Positions 1 through 5,600 of a stretch of DNA of 6,511 nucleotides are shown in pieces (the stretch's first letter is position 1; the number at the start of each line of letters is the position of its first letter). The stretch lies in assembly GCA_003552885.1 (NCBI GenBank), contig PUPA01000052.1, positions 1 through 6,511 of the forward strand. The letters are read 5' to 3'. Below the pieces are notes generated by a model. The model saw only the letters and a list, made by a program, of their open reading frames with translations, was not told where the DNA came from and ran no database searches. The DNA comes from Natrialbaceae archaeon (GTDB lineage Archaea > Halobacteriota > Halobacteria > Halobacteriales > Natrialbaceae). The translations under genes and the position numbers were made by a program.

Positions 1-741
1 AGCTGGGAGTTTCTCACCTACCCGCCCTCCCAGGCGGTCGAGAACTTCCTCCCCGGCGGCCGGGGTGCGGGCATCTACCCCGCACTGGTCGGCTCGATCT
101 TCCTGATCGCGCTCACCGCCGTCTTCACCGTCTTCCTCGGCGTCGGCGCGGCGATCTACCTGGAGGAGTACGCCCGCGAGAGCCGGCTGAAGTCGTTCGT
201 CGAGGCGAACATCGCGAACCTCGCCGGGGTCCCCTCCATCGTCTACGGGCTGCTCGGGCTGGCGATCTTCGTCCGCTGGTTCCAGCTCGGCGCGAGTCTC
301 ATCGCCGGCGCGTTGACGCTCACGCTGCTCATCCTCCCGATCGTCATCGTCTCCAGCCAGGAGGCCCTGCGGGCGGTCCCCGACTCCCAGCGACAGGCGG
401 CCTACGGCGTCGGCGCGACCCAGTGGCAGGTGATCCGCGACGTCGTCCTCCCCCGGGCGCTGCCGGGGATCATGACGGGGACGATCCTCTCGCTGTCGCG
501 GGCGATCGGCGAGACCGCCCCGATCCTGATGGTCGGCGCCTCGACGTCGCTTTTCGTCGCCCCCGACGGGCTCACCAGCCCGTTCAGCGCCATGCCGATG
601 ACCATCTTCGAGTGGGCGACCCTCCCCGAAGCCGAGTTCCAGCACATCGCGGCCGCCGGCATCGTGGTCCTGTTGAGCATCCTGTTGCTGATGAACGCGA
701 CCGCAATCTTGATCCGCAACCGGTACGACCCCCGAACCTGA
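1..741 (+). CDS. pstA: Phosphate ABC transporter permease PstA (5' truncated by window)
   Basis: The reading frame is open from base 1 to a TGA at 739-741, giving 246 visible residues; the true start lies upstream. PstA is one of the two membrane subunits of the high-affinity phosphate importer PstSCAB and forms the pore with PstC. Hydrophobic spans are visible at about residues 26-55, 72-92, 98-118, 160-180 and 215-238. The cytoplasmic EAA coupling loop that docks on the ATPase is at about 133-158 (AAYGVGATQWQVIRDVVLP, then the conserved G of PGIMTG). The stretch SLSRAIGETAPIL (164-176) is characteristic of PstA/PstC permeases. About 40-60 N-terminal residues, including the first span, are probably missing. 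A TTG at 313 is in frame but internal, since clear PstA sequence runs upstream of it. pstB follows on the same strand, but only after 488 bp. The family call is very secure; PstA rather than PstC is supported by its position before pstB. Confidence 0.95.
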   Translation, partial: SWEFLTYPPSQAVENFLPGGRGAGIYPALVGSIFLIALTAVFTVFLGVGAAIYLEEYARESRLKSFVEANIANLAGVPSIVYGLLGLAIFVRWFQLGASLIAGALTLTLLILPIVIVSSQEALRAVPDSQRQAAYGVGATQWQVIRDVVLPRALPGIMTGTILSLSRAIGETAPILMVGASTSLFVAPDGLTSPFSAMPMTIFEWATLPEAEFQHIAAAGIVVLLSILLLMNATAILIRNRYDPRT

Positions 742-796
742 CTCGCCCGACACCGTTCGGGTTGCCGACGCCGACGGCGGTGGATCGACCGCTGGA

Positions 797-804
797 TTTT
801 TTAT
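797..804 (+). promoter_or_regulatory. TATA-like box for the small ORF at 827
   Basis: The run TTTTTTAT is the only AT-rich block in this GC-rich gap. Its centre lies about 26-27 bp before the GTG at 827, the usual spacing between an archaeal TATA box and the transcription start. This implies a leaderless transcript beginning at or next to the GTG. The same T-run sits 55 bp past the pstA stop, so it could also act as a U-tract terminator for pstA; the two roles are not exclusive. Inferred from position and composition only. Confidence 0.5.
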
Positions 805-826
805 CCTGGAGTCGTCTGTATCTGAC

Positions 827-973
827 GTGCTCGATATCCTGACGGTGGTCGAGCGGAATCCGGAACTGGCGGCGACCGCCGGCCTCCTCCTCTTTGCGGT
901 CGGCTGTGTGTGTGCGGGCTACCTGCTCCAGCGGAAGGCGGGCTCGATCGCCGCCCTCCAGGAGTCGGAGTGA
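827..973 (+). CDS. Small single-span membrane protein (48 aa), unknown function
   Basis: A GTG-initiated ORF of 48 residues ends at TGA 971-973. The protein starts MLDILTVVERNPELA, has one strongly hydrophobic segment at about residues 16-34 (AGLLLFAVGCVCAGYLL) with Cys27 and Cys29 inside it, then a short basic-to-polar tail (QRKAGS...ALQESE). The positive RK after the span suggests that the C-terminus is cytoplasmic, while the acidic N-terminus would be outside. About 42 of 48 codons end in G or C, like the neighbouring genes. A TATA-like T-run lies at the right distance for a leaderless start at this GTG. It sits between pstA and pstB on the same strand, so a role linked to phosphate uptake is possible but unproven. 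I do not recognise a named family. The short length leaves some risk that it is not translated. Confidence 0.6.
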   Translation: MLDILTVVERNPELAATAGLLLFAVGCVCAGYLLQRKAGSIAALQESE

Positions 974-1020
974 CCTTACGGATCGTCACGCGGCCCCGAC
1001 GGCCCCGTCACCCGCTGGGC

Positions 1021-1110
1021 CGTCTCTCCTCCAACCGCCATCCGTCCGGCCGTCTCTCCTCCAACCGCCATCCGTCCGGCCGTCTCTCCTCCAACCGCCA
1101 TCCGTCCGGC
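1021..1110 (+). repeat. Three perfect 30-bp tandem repeats
   Basis: Three identical 30-bp units lie at 1021-1050, 1051-1080 and 1081-1110. Each begins CGTCTCTCCTCCAACCGCCA and ends TCCGTCCGGC. The ten bases before the first copy (CCCGCTGGGC, 1011-1020) look like a decayed unit end. The array is between the small ORF and the pstB promoter, in DNA without other support for coding. Perfect identity suggests recent expansion by replication slippage. The unit is a multiple of three, so every frame stays open as a 10-residue repeat, but this does not make it coding. There are no spacers, so it is not a CRISPR array. No further gene is seen in 974-1229. Confidence 0.95.
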
Positions 1111-1136
1111 CGGCCCGGCCGATCGATCACGCGGGT

Positions 1137-1184
1137 CCCGTCACCCCACGTGTGGCCCGTTACCCCTCCAGTCCCGACGGGGAC
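1137..1184 (+). promoter_or_regulatory. Candidate upstream regulatory region of pstB
   Basis: Just upstream of the pstB TATA box are two near-identical direct repeats 19 bp apart, CCCGTCACCCC (1137-1147) and CCCGTTACCCC (1156-1166, one mismatch). The hexamer palindrome CACGTG (1147-1152) overlaps the first repeat by one base and is followed by the second. A short dyad GTCCC-gacg-GGGAC (1171-1184) ends about 8 bp before the TATA box. Another CCCGTCACCC lies at 1004-1013, before the 30-bp repeats. Such an arrangement is compatible with binding sites for a phosphate-responsive regulator, but no known site is recognised and a GC-rich genome makes short matches easy to find. Confidence 0.3.
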
Positions 1185-1191
1185 GTTTCAC

Positions 1192-1200
1192 AAAAGATAA
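1192..1200 (+). promoter_or_regulatory. TATA-like box of pstB
   Basis: AAAAGATAA is an isolated AT-rich block. Its centre is about 34 bp before the pstB ATG at 1230, which predicts a transcript start near 1222 and a leader of only a few bases. No Shine-Dalgarno-like sequence precedes the ATG, which fits the short-leader mode common in haloarchaea. This supports pstB having its own promoter. Confidence 0.5.
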
Positions 1201-1229
1201 TTGCCCCAGGCGGCCAGTATCGAAACGAG

Positions 1230-2081
1230 ATGGAGAGAGACCGCGCCCAGATCACGTCCGAACGCGGCGAGGGGGACGACGGACGGACCACCTCCGACCG
1301 CGACCGCCAGACCGAAGCCTCCCGGACGGACGAGTCGGTCATCGAATCGCGCGATCTCTCCGTGTTCTACGGCGACGACCAGGCGCTCCAGGGGATCGAC
1401 ATGTCGATTCCGGAACGGCAGGTGACGGCCCTGATCGGCCCCAGCGGCTGTGGGAAGTCGACGTTCCTGCGGTCGATAAACCGGATGAACGACCTCATCG
1501 ACGTCGCCCGCGTCGAAGGCGAACTCTACTTTCACGGCAAGAACGTCTACGACGACGACGTCGACCCCGTCGCCCTCCGCCGGAAGATCGGGATGGTCTT
1601 CCAGAGACCCAACCCGTTTCCCAAGAGCATCTTCGACAACGTCGCCTACGGGCTGCGCGTACAGAACAAAGACGGCGACGTAGAGCGGAAGGTCCGGGTA
1701 GCCTTAGAACGGGCCGCGTTGCTGGAGGAGGTCGAAGACCGCCTCGAGGAGTCGGGGCTCGACCTCTCGGGTGGCCAACAACAGCGGCTGTGTATCGCCC
1801 GGGCGATCGCGACCGACCCCGAGGTGATCCTGATGGACGAGCCCGCGAGTGCGCTCGATCCGGTCGCGACCTCCCAGATCGAAGACTTAGTCGAGGAGCT
1901 GGCCCGCGAGTACACCGTGGTCATCGTCACCCACAACATGCAACAGGCCGCCCGGATCTCCGATAAGACGGCAGTCTTTCTCACCGGCGGCTACCTCGCC
2001 GAGTTCGACGACACGGCGACGATCTTCGAGAACCCCGAGAGCCAGCGGGTCGAAGACTACATCACCGGCAAGTTCGGCTGA
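1230..2081 (+). CDS. pstB: Phosphate ABC transporter ATP-binding protein PstB
   Basis: This 283-residue ATPase drives phosphate import through PstC/PstA from the cytoplasmic side. All ABC motifs are present: Walker A GPSGCGKST (70-78), Q-loop Gln125 in VFQRPNPFPKSIFDN, signature LSGGQQQR (179-186), Walker B VILMDEP with Asp203 and Glu204, and H-loop His235 in VTHNMQQAARISDKTA. The phrases SINRMNDL and QRPNPFPKSI are typical of PstB. The first ~35 residues are charged and low-complexity (rich in E, R, D, T), a common haloarchaeal N-terminal extension. The frame is open back to 894, but ATG 1230 is chosen because a TATA-like box lies about 34 bp upstream and the extra stretch translates the tandem repeat. 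It is separated from pstA by 488 bp. No phoU follows: the next gene is convergent, 21 bp away. Confidence 0.96.
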   Translation: MERDRAQITSERGEGDDGRTTSDRDRQTEASRTDESVIESRDLSVFYGDDQALQGIDMSIPERQVTALIGPSGCGKSTFLRSINRMNDLIDVARVEGELYFHGKNVYDDDVDPVALRRKIGMVFQRPNPFPKSIFDNVAYGLRVQNKDGDVERKVRVALERAALLEEVEDRLEESGLDLSGGQQQRLCIARAIATDPEVILMDEPASALDPVATSQIEDLVEELAREYTVVIVTHNMQQAARISDKTAVFLTGGYLAEFDDTATIFENPESQRVEDYITGKFG

Positions 2082-2102
2082 GCGCCGGACACCGAGCCCG
2101 CC

Positions 2103-3620
2103 TCACCGCGCGAGGAGCCGATCGAGCGGCCCGCCGGCGACGTCCTCCTCGATCGCCTGGGTGACGTGTTCGCCACTGAGCAGACACATCGGCATCCCGA
2201 TGCCGGGGCCGGTGTCGCCGCCGACGTAGTAGAGAGCGTCGAGCCCCGGGGCCCGGTGGCTCGGCCGGAACGGGCCGGTCTGACGGAGCGTGTGTGCGAG
2301 CCCCAGCGCCGTCCCCCCCGGCTTCCCGAAGCGGTCGGCGTACTCCGAGACGCAGGCGTGCTCTTCGAACCGGATCCGCCCTTCGAGCTCGACGCCGGTC
2401 TCCGCGGCCAGCCCCTCGAGGATCCCATCGCGGAACGCCTCCCGGCGGTCTGGGCCGTCAGCGAGCCCCGGCGCGATCGGCACGAGGACGACGACGGTCT
2501 CACAGCCGTCGGGGGCCACCGTCGGATCGGTCCTCGAGGGGACGTTGACGTAGTAGGCGGGGTTCTCGGGCCAGCCGGGCTCCTCGAAGATCGACGCGAA
2601 GTGGGGATCCCAGTCGGTCGGCAACACGAGCGTGTGGTGTTCGAGGGGGTCGACGTCGCCCTCGACGCCGAGATAGAGCATGAACGCCGAGGGGCCGTAG
2701 GTCCGCTCCTCCCAGTAGCCCGCCGACCGGTCGACCGCGCCGGCGGGGAGCAGCTCCCGTTCGGTGTACGCCGGCGGCGCGTTGCTGACGACGCGGTCGT
2801 GGACGTACCGGTCGCCGCCGACCGTCACCTCGAGTCCGTCGGCCGTCGGCGTTATCCCACGGACCTCGGCGTCCGTCTGGACGCGTGCCCCCTGGTCGGT
2901 CGCGACGGTCGCCATCGCGTCGACGACCTCGGCGATCCCGCCGACCGGGTAGTAGACGCCGAGCCCGTAGTCGACGTGGCTCATCAGCGTGTACAGCGCC
3001 GGCGTGTTGTACGGCGAGCCGCCGAGAAAGACGAGGGTGTACTGGACCAGCTGGCGCAGCTTCGGGTGCTCGAAGTAGTCCGCGACGTGGTCGTCCATCG
3101 TCCCGAGAAAGGAGAGCCCACGGGCCGACCGGGCGACGTCGAGCGAGAGGTACTCCCGAAACCGGCTCCGTTTCGGGACAACGAACCGCTCCATACCGAT
3201 CTCGTAGGCCTCCTTCGCGCCCGCGAGGTACTCCTCGAGGGCCGCGCCGGCGCCGGGCTCGTAGGACTCGAAGAGCTCGGCGGCGACGGCCGGGTCGGCG
3301 GGGACGTCCGCGCGGTCGCCGTCGTCCCAGAAGACGCGGTAGTTCGGGTCGAGCCGGACGAGGTCGTAGAAGTCCCCGGGCTCGCGGTCGAACGCGCCGA
3401 AAAACCGCTCGAAGACCTCCGGCATCAGATACCAGGAGGGGCCGGCGTCGAACCGGAACCCCTCGCCTTCGATGCGGCCGGCGACGCCGCCGACGTGGTC
3501 GTGTCGTTCGTAGACGGTCACGTCCGCGCCGGCGGCCGCGAGGTGGGCGGCCGCCGAGAGCCCGCCGAAGCCGGCGCCGACGATCGCGATCGACTCGCCG
3601 GCGAGGTCGTCTGCTCCCAT
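2103..3620 (-). CDS. crtI: Phytoene desaturase-family carotenoid oxidoreductase (CrtI/CrtD type)
   Basis: A 505-residue FAD-dependent amine-oxidase-fold protein of the carotenoid desaturase family. It starts with a dinucleotide-binding motif, VGAGFGG (Gly15, Gly17, Gly20), followed by the ribose-binding acid Glu38 in VYERHDHVGG. Family stretches FRFDAGPSWYLMPEVFERFF, FLGGSPYNTPALYTLMSHVD and YYPVGGIAEVVDAM follow. The C-terminal FAD-contact motif is YYVGGDTGPGIGMPMCLLSG (about 464-483). Such enzymes introduce double bases of conjugation into the carotenoid backbone on the way to lycopene or bacterioruberin, at the membrane surface. Length is normal for the family. Haloarchaea usually carry several paralogues: CrtI (phytoene to lycopene) and CrtD (3,4-desaturation), the latter normally next to lycopene elongase and cruF. 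Those partners are absent here, so CrtI is favoured, but the substrate cannot be settled from this window. ATG 3620 is the only start that leaves an intact N-terminal Rossmann fold. The gene converges with pstB and diverges from the HAD gene. Confidence 0.85.
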   Translation of the reverse strand: MGADDLAGESIAIVGAGFGGLSAAAHLAAAGADVTVYERHDHVGGVAGRIEGEGFRFDAGPSWYLMPEVFERFFGAFDREPGDFYDLVRLDPNYRVFWDDGDRADVPADPAVAAELFESYEPGAGAALEEYLAGAKEAYEIGMERFVVPKRSRFREYLSLDVARSARGLSFLGTMDDHVADYFEHPKLRQLVQYTLVFLGGSPYNTPALYTLMSHVDYGLGVYYPVGGIAEVVDAMATVATDQGARVQTDAEVRGITPTADGLEVTVGGDRYVHDRVVSNAPPAYTERELLPAGAVDRSAGYWEERTYGPSAFMLYLGVEGDVDPLEHHTLVLPTDWDPHFASIFEEPGWPENPAYYVNVPSRTDPTVAPDGCETVVVLVPIAPGLADGPDRREAFRDGILEGLAAETGVELEGRIRFEEHACVSEYADRFGKPGGTALGLAHTLRQTGPFRPSHRAPGLDALYYVGGDTGPGIGMPMCLLSGEHVTQAIEEDVAGGPLDRLLAR

Positions 3621-3673
3621 CGGGTGGCTCTAGGGGACACACGCTCGTGAGACGCGGCCGTCGCTGTGGGGGG

Positions 3674-3679
3674 TTTTAT
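3674..3679. promoter_or_regulatory. Single AT-rich box between divergent genes
   Basis: TTTTAT is the only AT-rich block in the 115-bp gap between the desaturase start (3620, minus) and the HAD start (3736, plus). It lies almost exactly midway, about 57 and 60 bp from the two ATGs. Read either way (TTTTAT or ATAAAA) it could serve as a TATA box, giving leaders of about 30 nt on both sides. Which gene actually uses it cannot be told from sequence. Confidence 0.4.
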
Positions 3680-3735
3680 CCGACCGACACACAGAACCCG
3701 AACCCTCATGTCCGGGCCCTCCAACCTCCCCGTGG

Positions 3736-4518
3736 ATGACGGCCTACGAGGCGGCGATACTCGACGTCGACGGGACGATCGTACGCGGCGAGAGGCTCCT
3801 ACCCGGGGCCGCGGCGGGGCTCCGGGCGCTCGACGACGCGGGCGTCCCCCGTCTGCTGTTCTCGAACAACCCGACCCGGAGCGCAGACCACTACCGCGAT
3901 CGGGTCGCCTCCCACGGCGTCGCGATCGGGGAGGGGCTGGCGCTCACCTCGGCGACGGTGACCGCCGACTACCTCTCGCGGAGCCACGGCTCGGCCTCGA
4001 TCTACCTCCTGGGCGAGGCCCGTCTCGCGCGGATCCTCGAGCGTGCGGGCCTCGAGGTCACGGGCGAGCCGGCGGACGCCGACGTCGTACTCGGCTCGAT
4101 CGACCGCGGCTTCGGCTACGACGACCTCACCGGCGCCCTCCGGGCGCTCGAGCGTGAGGTCCCCTTCTACGGTACCGATCCGGACGTGACGATCCCGGCC
4201 GGCGACGGGATCGTCCCGGGCAGCGGCGCGATGCTCGCGGCGATGGCCGCCGTCGCCGGCCGCGAGCCCGACGCGATCCTCGGCAAACCCTCGGCGATCG
4301 CCGCCGAGGCGGCGCTGTCGCGACTCGGCGCCGACCCAGCCCGGACGCTCGTCGTCGGCGATCGGCTCGACACCGACGTCGCCCTCGGCGACCGCGTGGG
4401 CGCGACGACGGCGCTCGTGCTCTCGGGGGTCACGGGCCGGGAGGACCTCGACGGCGCGGACGTCGAGCCCGACCACGTCCTCGAGAACCTCGGCGAAGTC
4501 GGGCGGCTGCTGGACTGA
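3736..4518 (+). CDS. HAD-IIA family (NagD-like) phosphatase
   Basis: A 260-residue soluble haloacid dehalogenase-superfamily hydrolase. Motif I is DVDGT with nucleophile Asp10 and acid Asp12. Motif II is LLFSNNPT (Ser43, Asn44, Asn45), the S/TNN form typical of the NagD-like IIA group. Motif III is Lys184 in ILGKPS, and motif IV is VVGDRLDTD with Asp209 and Asp214, which hold Mg2+. The region between motifs II and III (about 60-170) is the large C2-type cap that sets substrate choice. Relatives dephosphorylate small phosphometabolites (p-nitrophenyl phosphate in assays, phosphoglycolate, sugar or nucleoside monophosphates); the substrate here is unknown. Start: ATG 3736 places motif I at residue 10, as in the family; an ATG at 3708 is out of frame. 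It diverges from the desaturase and converges with spt5, 68 bp from its stop. The neighbours do not reveal its role. Confidence 0.92.
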   Translation: MTAYEAAILDVDGTIVRGERLLPGAAAGLRALDDAGVPRLLFSNNPTRSADHYRDRVASHGVAIGEGLALTSATVTADYLSRSHGSASIYLLGEARLARILERAGLEVTGEPADADVVLGSIDRGFGYDDLTGALRALEREVPFYGTDPDVTIPAGDGIVPGSGAMLAAMAAVAGREPDAILGKPSAIAAEAALSRLGADPARTLVVGDRLDTDVALGDRVGATTALVLSGVTGREDLDGADVEPDHVLENLGEVGRLLD

Positions 4519-4586
4519 CCGGCTCTCGGGAGAACTCGGTACGGACAGCTAGCTCCTCGGAAACGTCAGTACGAAACCGCGACTCG

Positions 4587-5024
4587 CTACCGTTCGTCGC
4601 TGTCGAGCACGCGGATCTGGTCGCCCCGAACGGTGACCGGGATCGGGACGGTCGCCTCGTAGAGCTCGACGGTCACCTGGTCTTTCCCCTCGTCGATGCG
4701 CTGGACCTGTGCCTTCTCGCCTTTGAACGGGCCGGCGATGAGCTCGACGATGTCGCCCTCGGCGATCCCCTCGACGTCGGGTTTCGGCGAGAGGAAGTGT
4801 TCGACCTCGGAGATCCCCGACTGGCCGGGGACGATGCTTCTGGCGTGGGGGATGTCGTCGAGCACCCGCTCTAGGACGGCGTCGTTGTCGGCTTCGACCA
4901 TCACGTAAGAGGTCAGCGACTCGGGGGCGAGCGCGGCGTGGATCTCCGCCTCCTCGCGGTTGATGATCATGTCGGCGACGGTGCGCTCCTGGCTCGCGGT
5001 GGTCTTGACGGCGAAGATCCCCAT
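4587..5024 (-). CDS. spt5: Transcription elongation factor Spt5 (archaeal NusG)
   Basis: A 145-residue protein, the normal archaeal size. It has an NGN domain (about 1-85; MGIFAVKTTASQERTVADMI at the start, TSYVMVEAD at 38-46, IPHARSIVPG at 58-67) and one KOW domain (about 88-140, core EGDIVELIAGPFKGEKAQV). Spt5 pairs with Spt4 and binds the RNA polymerase clamp to keep the enzyme processive; the KOW domain can contact ribosomes and RNA. Spt4 is not in this window. The ATG (5022-5024) overlaps the secE stop by one base (TGATG), so translation is probably coupled. GGGTGG a few bases upstream, inside secE, may be a weak ribosome binding site. It converges with the HAD gene; the 68-bp gap holds no clear terminator. 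Confidence 0.96.
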   Translation of the reverse strand: MGIFAVKTTASQERTVADMIINREEAEIHAALAPESLTSYVMVEADNDAVLERVLDDIPHARSIVPGQSGISEVEHFLSPKPDVEGIAEGDIVELIAGPFKGEKAQVQRIDEGKDQVTVELYEATVPIPVTVRGDQIRVLDSDER

Positions 5025-5197
5025 CAGAAGCCACCCGTCAGCAGGCCCATCGTGACGCCGATGAAAAAGCCGATGATGCCCACGAGCAGGATGCCCGCGC
5101 CCGCGATCTTCGCCACCTGTGAGAACTCCTCACTCGAGGGCGTCGTCGCCATCTTCAACACCCGAACGTACGAGGTGAGGTCGTACGGAACGTCCAT
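5024..5197 (-). CDS. secE: Preprotein translocase subunit SecE (Sec61 gamma)
   Basis: A 57-residue gene. The protein begins MDVPYDLTSYVRVLKMATTP, an amphipathic cytoplasmic helix, then EEFSQVAKIAGAG and one membrane span at about residues 32-54 (AGAGILLVGIIGFFIGVTMG). This is the usual haloarchaeal SecE plan. SecE clamps the two halves of the SecY channel in the cytoplasmic membrane. ATG 5197 is chosen because the VPYDLTSYVRVLK start is conserved; an internal ATG (codon 16) would remove the amphipathic helix. The secE-spt5 order is widely conserved in archaea. The gene usually found upstream in haloarchaea, ftsZ, is not here: a small zinc-ribbon gene diverges instead, 199 bp away. Confidence 0.93.
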   Translation of the reverse strand: MDVPYDLTSYVRVLKMATTPSSEEFSQVAKIAGAGILLVGIIGFFIGVTMGLLTGGF

Positions 5198-5227
5198 TGC
5201 TATTTTCGAACGTACACCGTCGAGGCT

Positions 5228-5235
5228 CTTCTATC
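5228..5235 (-). promoter_or_regulatory. Possible TATA-like box for secE-spt5
   Basis: On the minus strand GATAGAAG is centred about 34 bp before the secE ATG, predicting a start near 5205 and a leader of about 8 nt. It is a poor TATA match. A better AT block, GAAAATA (5201-5207), is too close to the ATG to act as TATA for this start, but may mark the initiation region. Weak evidence. Confidence 0.3.
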
Positions 5236-5379
5236 TGTCCTTCCCGTCCGACGCCCGCGTCGGGCCGCGACCGGTCGCCGGACACGAACTCCGGCCCACC
5301 GGTCTACGCGCCCGTGAGCCGCGTCGACCGCCGGTCGCAGATCGGGGTTTCGCTGTTAGCAGACAGGGCTTTCAGCGTC

Positions 5380-5395
5380 GACTTCGTACGAAGTC
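5380..5395. promoter_or_regulatory. 16-bp perfect palindrome abutting a start codon (candidate operator)
   Basis: GACTTCGTACGAAGTC reads identically on both strands and ends one base before the ATG at 5397. In a leaderless transcript it would cover about -17 to -2, between TATA box and start, a common place for an archaeal repressor site. If transcription starts further upstream, it could form an RNA hairpin over the start. Its core CGTACG recurs at 5167-5172 and 5182-5187 in the beginning of the divergent secE. Confidence 0.5.
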
Positions 5396-5396
5396 T

Positions 5397-5579
5397 ATGA
5401 CCGTACACCCCGCCGAAAACCCGCCGAAATCGGCGTTGTTCTGTCCGCACTGCGCCCACACCGCCCCCATCGACGGCGACTGGATCGTCCTCGAACGCCC
5501 CGGCCACGACAGCTACCGCTGTCCCGACTGTGACGGGACGGTCACGCACCGTCCGCGGTTCGACCCCCGAGTTGGTTGA
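5397..5579 (+). CDS. Small zinc-ribbon protein (60 aa), unknown function
   Basis: A 60-residue protein starting MTVHPAENPPKSALFCPHC. It has two CxxC knuckles, Cys16/Cys19 (CPHC) and Cys42/Cys45 (CPDC), 22 residues apart, which should hold one Zn2+. Between them is a likely beta hairpin (DGDWIVLERPGHDSYR). There is no catalytic motif and no membrane span. The ATG is supported by the family-like position of the first knuckle and by the palindrome right before it. The frame is open upstream to 4938, but that part runs antisense through secE and spt5. It diverges from secE and converges on another zinc-ribbon gene across a repeat array. A weak TATA candidate is CTTTCA (5369-5374). Small CxxC proteins like this are frequent in haloarchaea and mostly uncharacterised; nucleic-acid or protein binding is only a guess. 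Confidence 0.8.
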   Translation: MTVHPAENPPKSALFCPHCAHTAPIDGDWIVLERPGHDSYRCPDCDGTVTHRPRFDPRVG

Positions 5580-5600
5580 CGGTTTTGCGGGCGGGCCGAA

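Noticed and set aside
1021..1110. CRISPR array
   Set aside because: Units are directly abutting and identical, with no unique spacers; the same is true of 5601-5740. No cas genes are present.
894..1229. N-terminal extension of PstB through the tandem repeat (in-frame ORF from 894)
   Set aside because: The extension is low-complexity, overlaps the small membrane-protein gene in another frame, translates the 30-bp repeat, and lies upstream of the TATA-like box at 1192-1200. ATG 1230 fits better.
2166..3650. Long 494-aa plus-strand ORF opposite the desaturase
   Set aside because: It is rich in V, R, D and G with no recognisable domain. Long antisense ORFs are expected opposite high-GC genes; the minus-strand desaturase has all family motifs.
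3708..3735. ATG at 3708 as start of the HAD phosphatase, or a frameshift there
   Set aside because: It is in a different frame, and ATG 3736 already places the DxDGT motif at the normal distance from the N-terminus.
2885..3739. Arg/Pro-rich 284-aa ORF on the plus strand, possibly a basic nucleic-acid-binding protein
   Set aside because: The extreme Arg content is a frame artefact of GC-rich DNA, and it is antisense to the desaturase.
4549..5034. 161-aa minus-strand ORF overlapping spt5
   Set aside because: Frame-shifted shadow of Spt5; Arg-rich with no domain.
4938..5396. Long N-terminal extension of the 60-aa zinc-ribbon protein
   Set aside because: It runs antisense through spt5 and secE and crosses the palindrome; ATG 5397 gives a compact two-knuckle protein.
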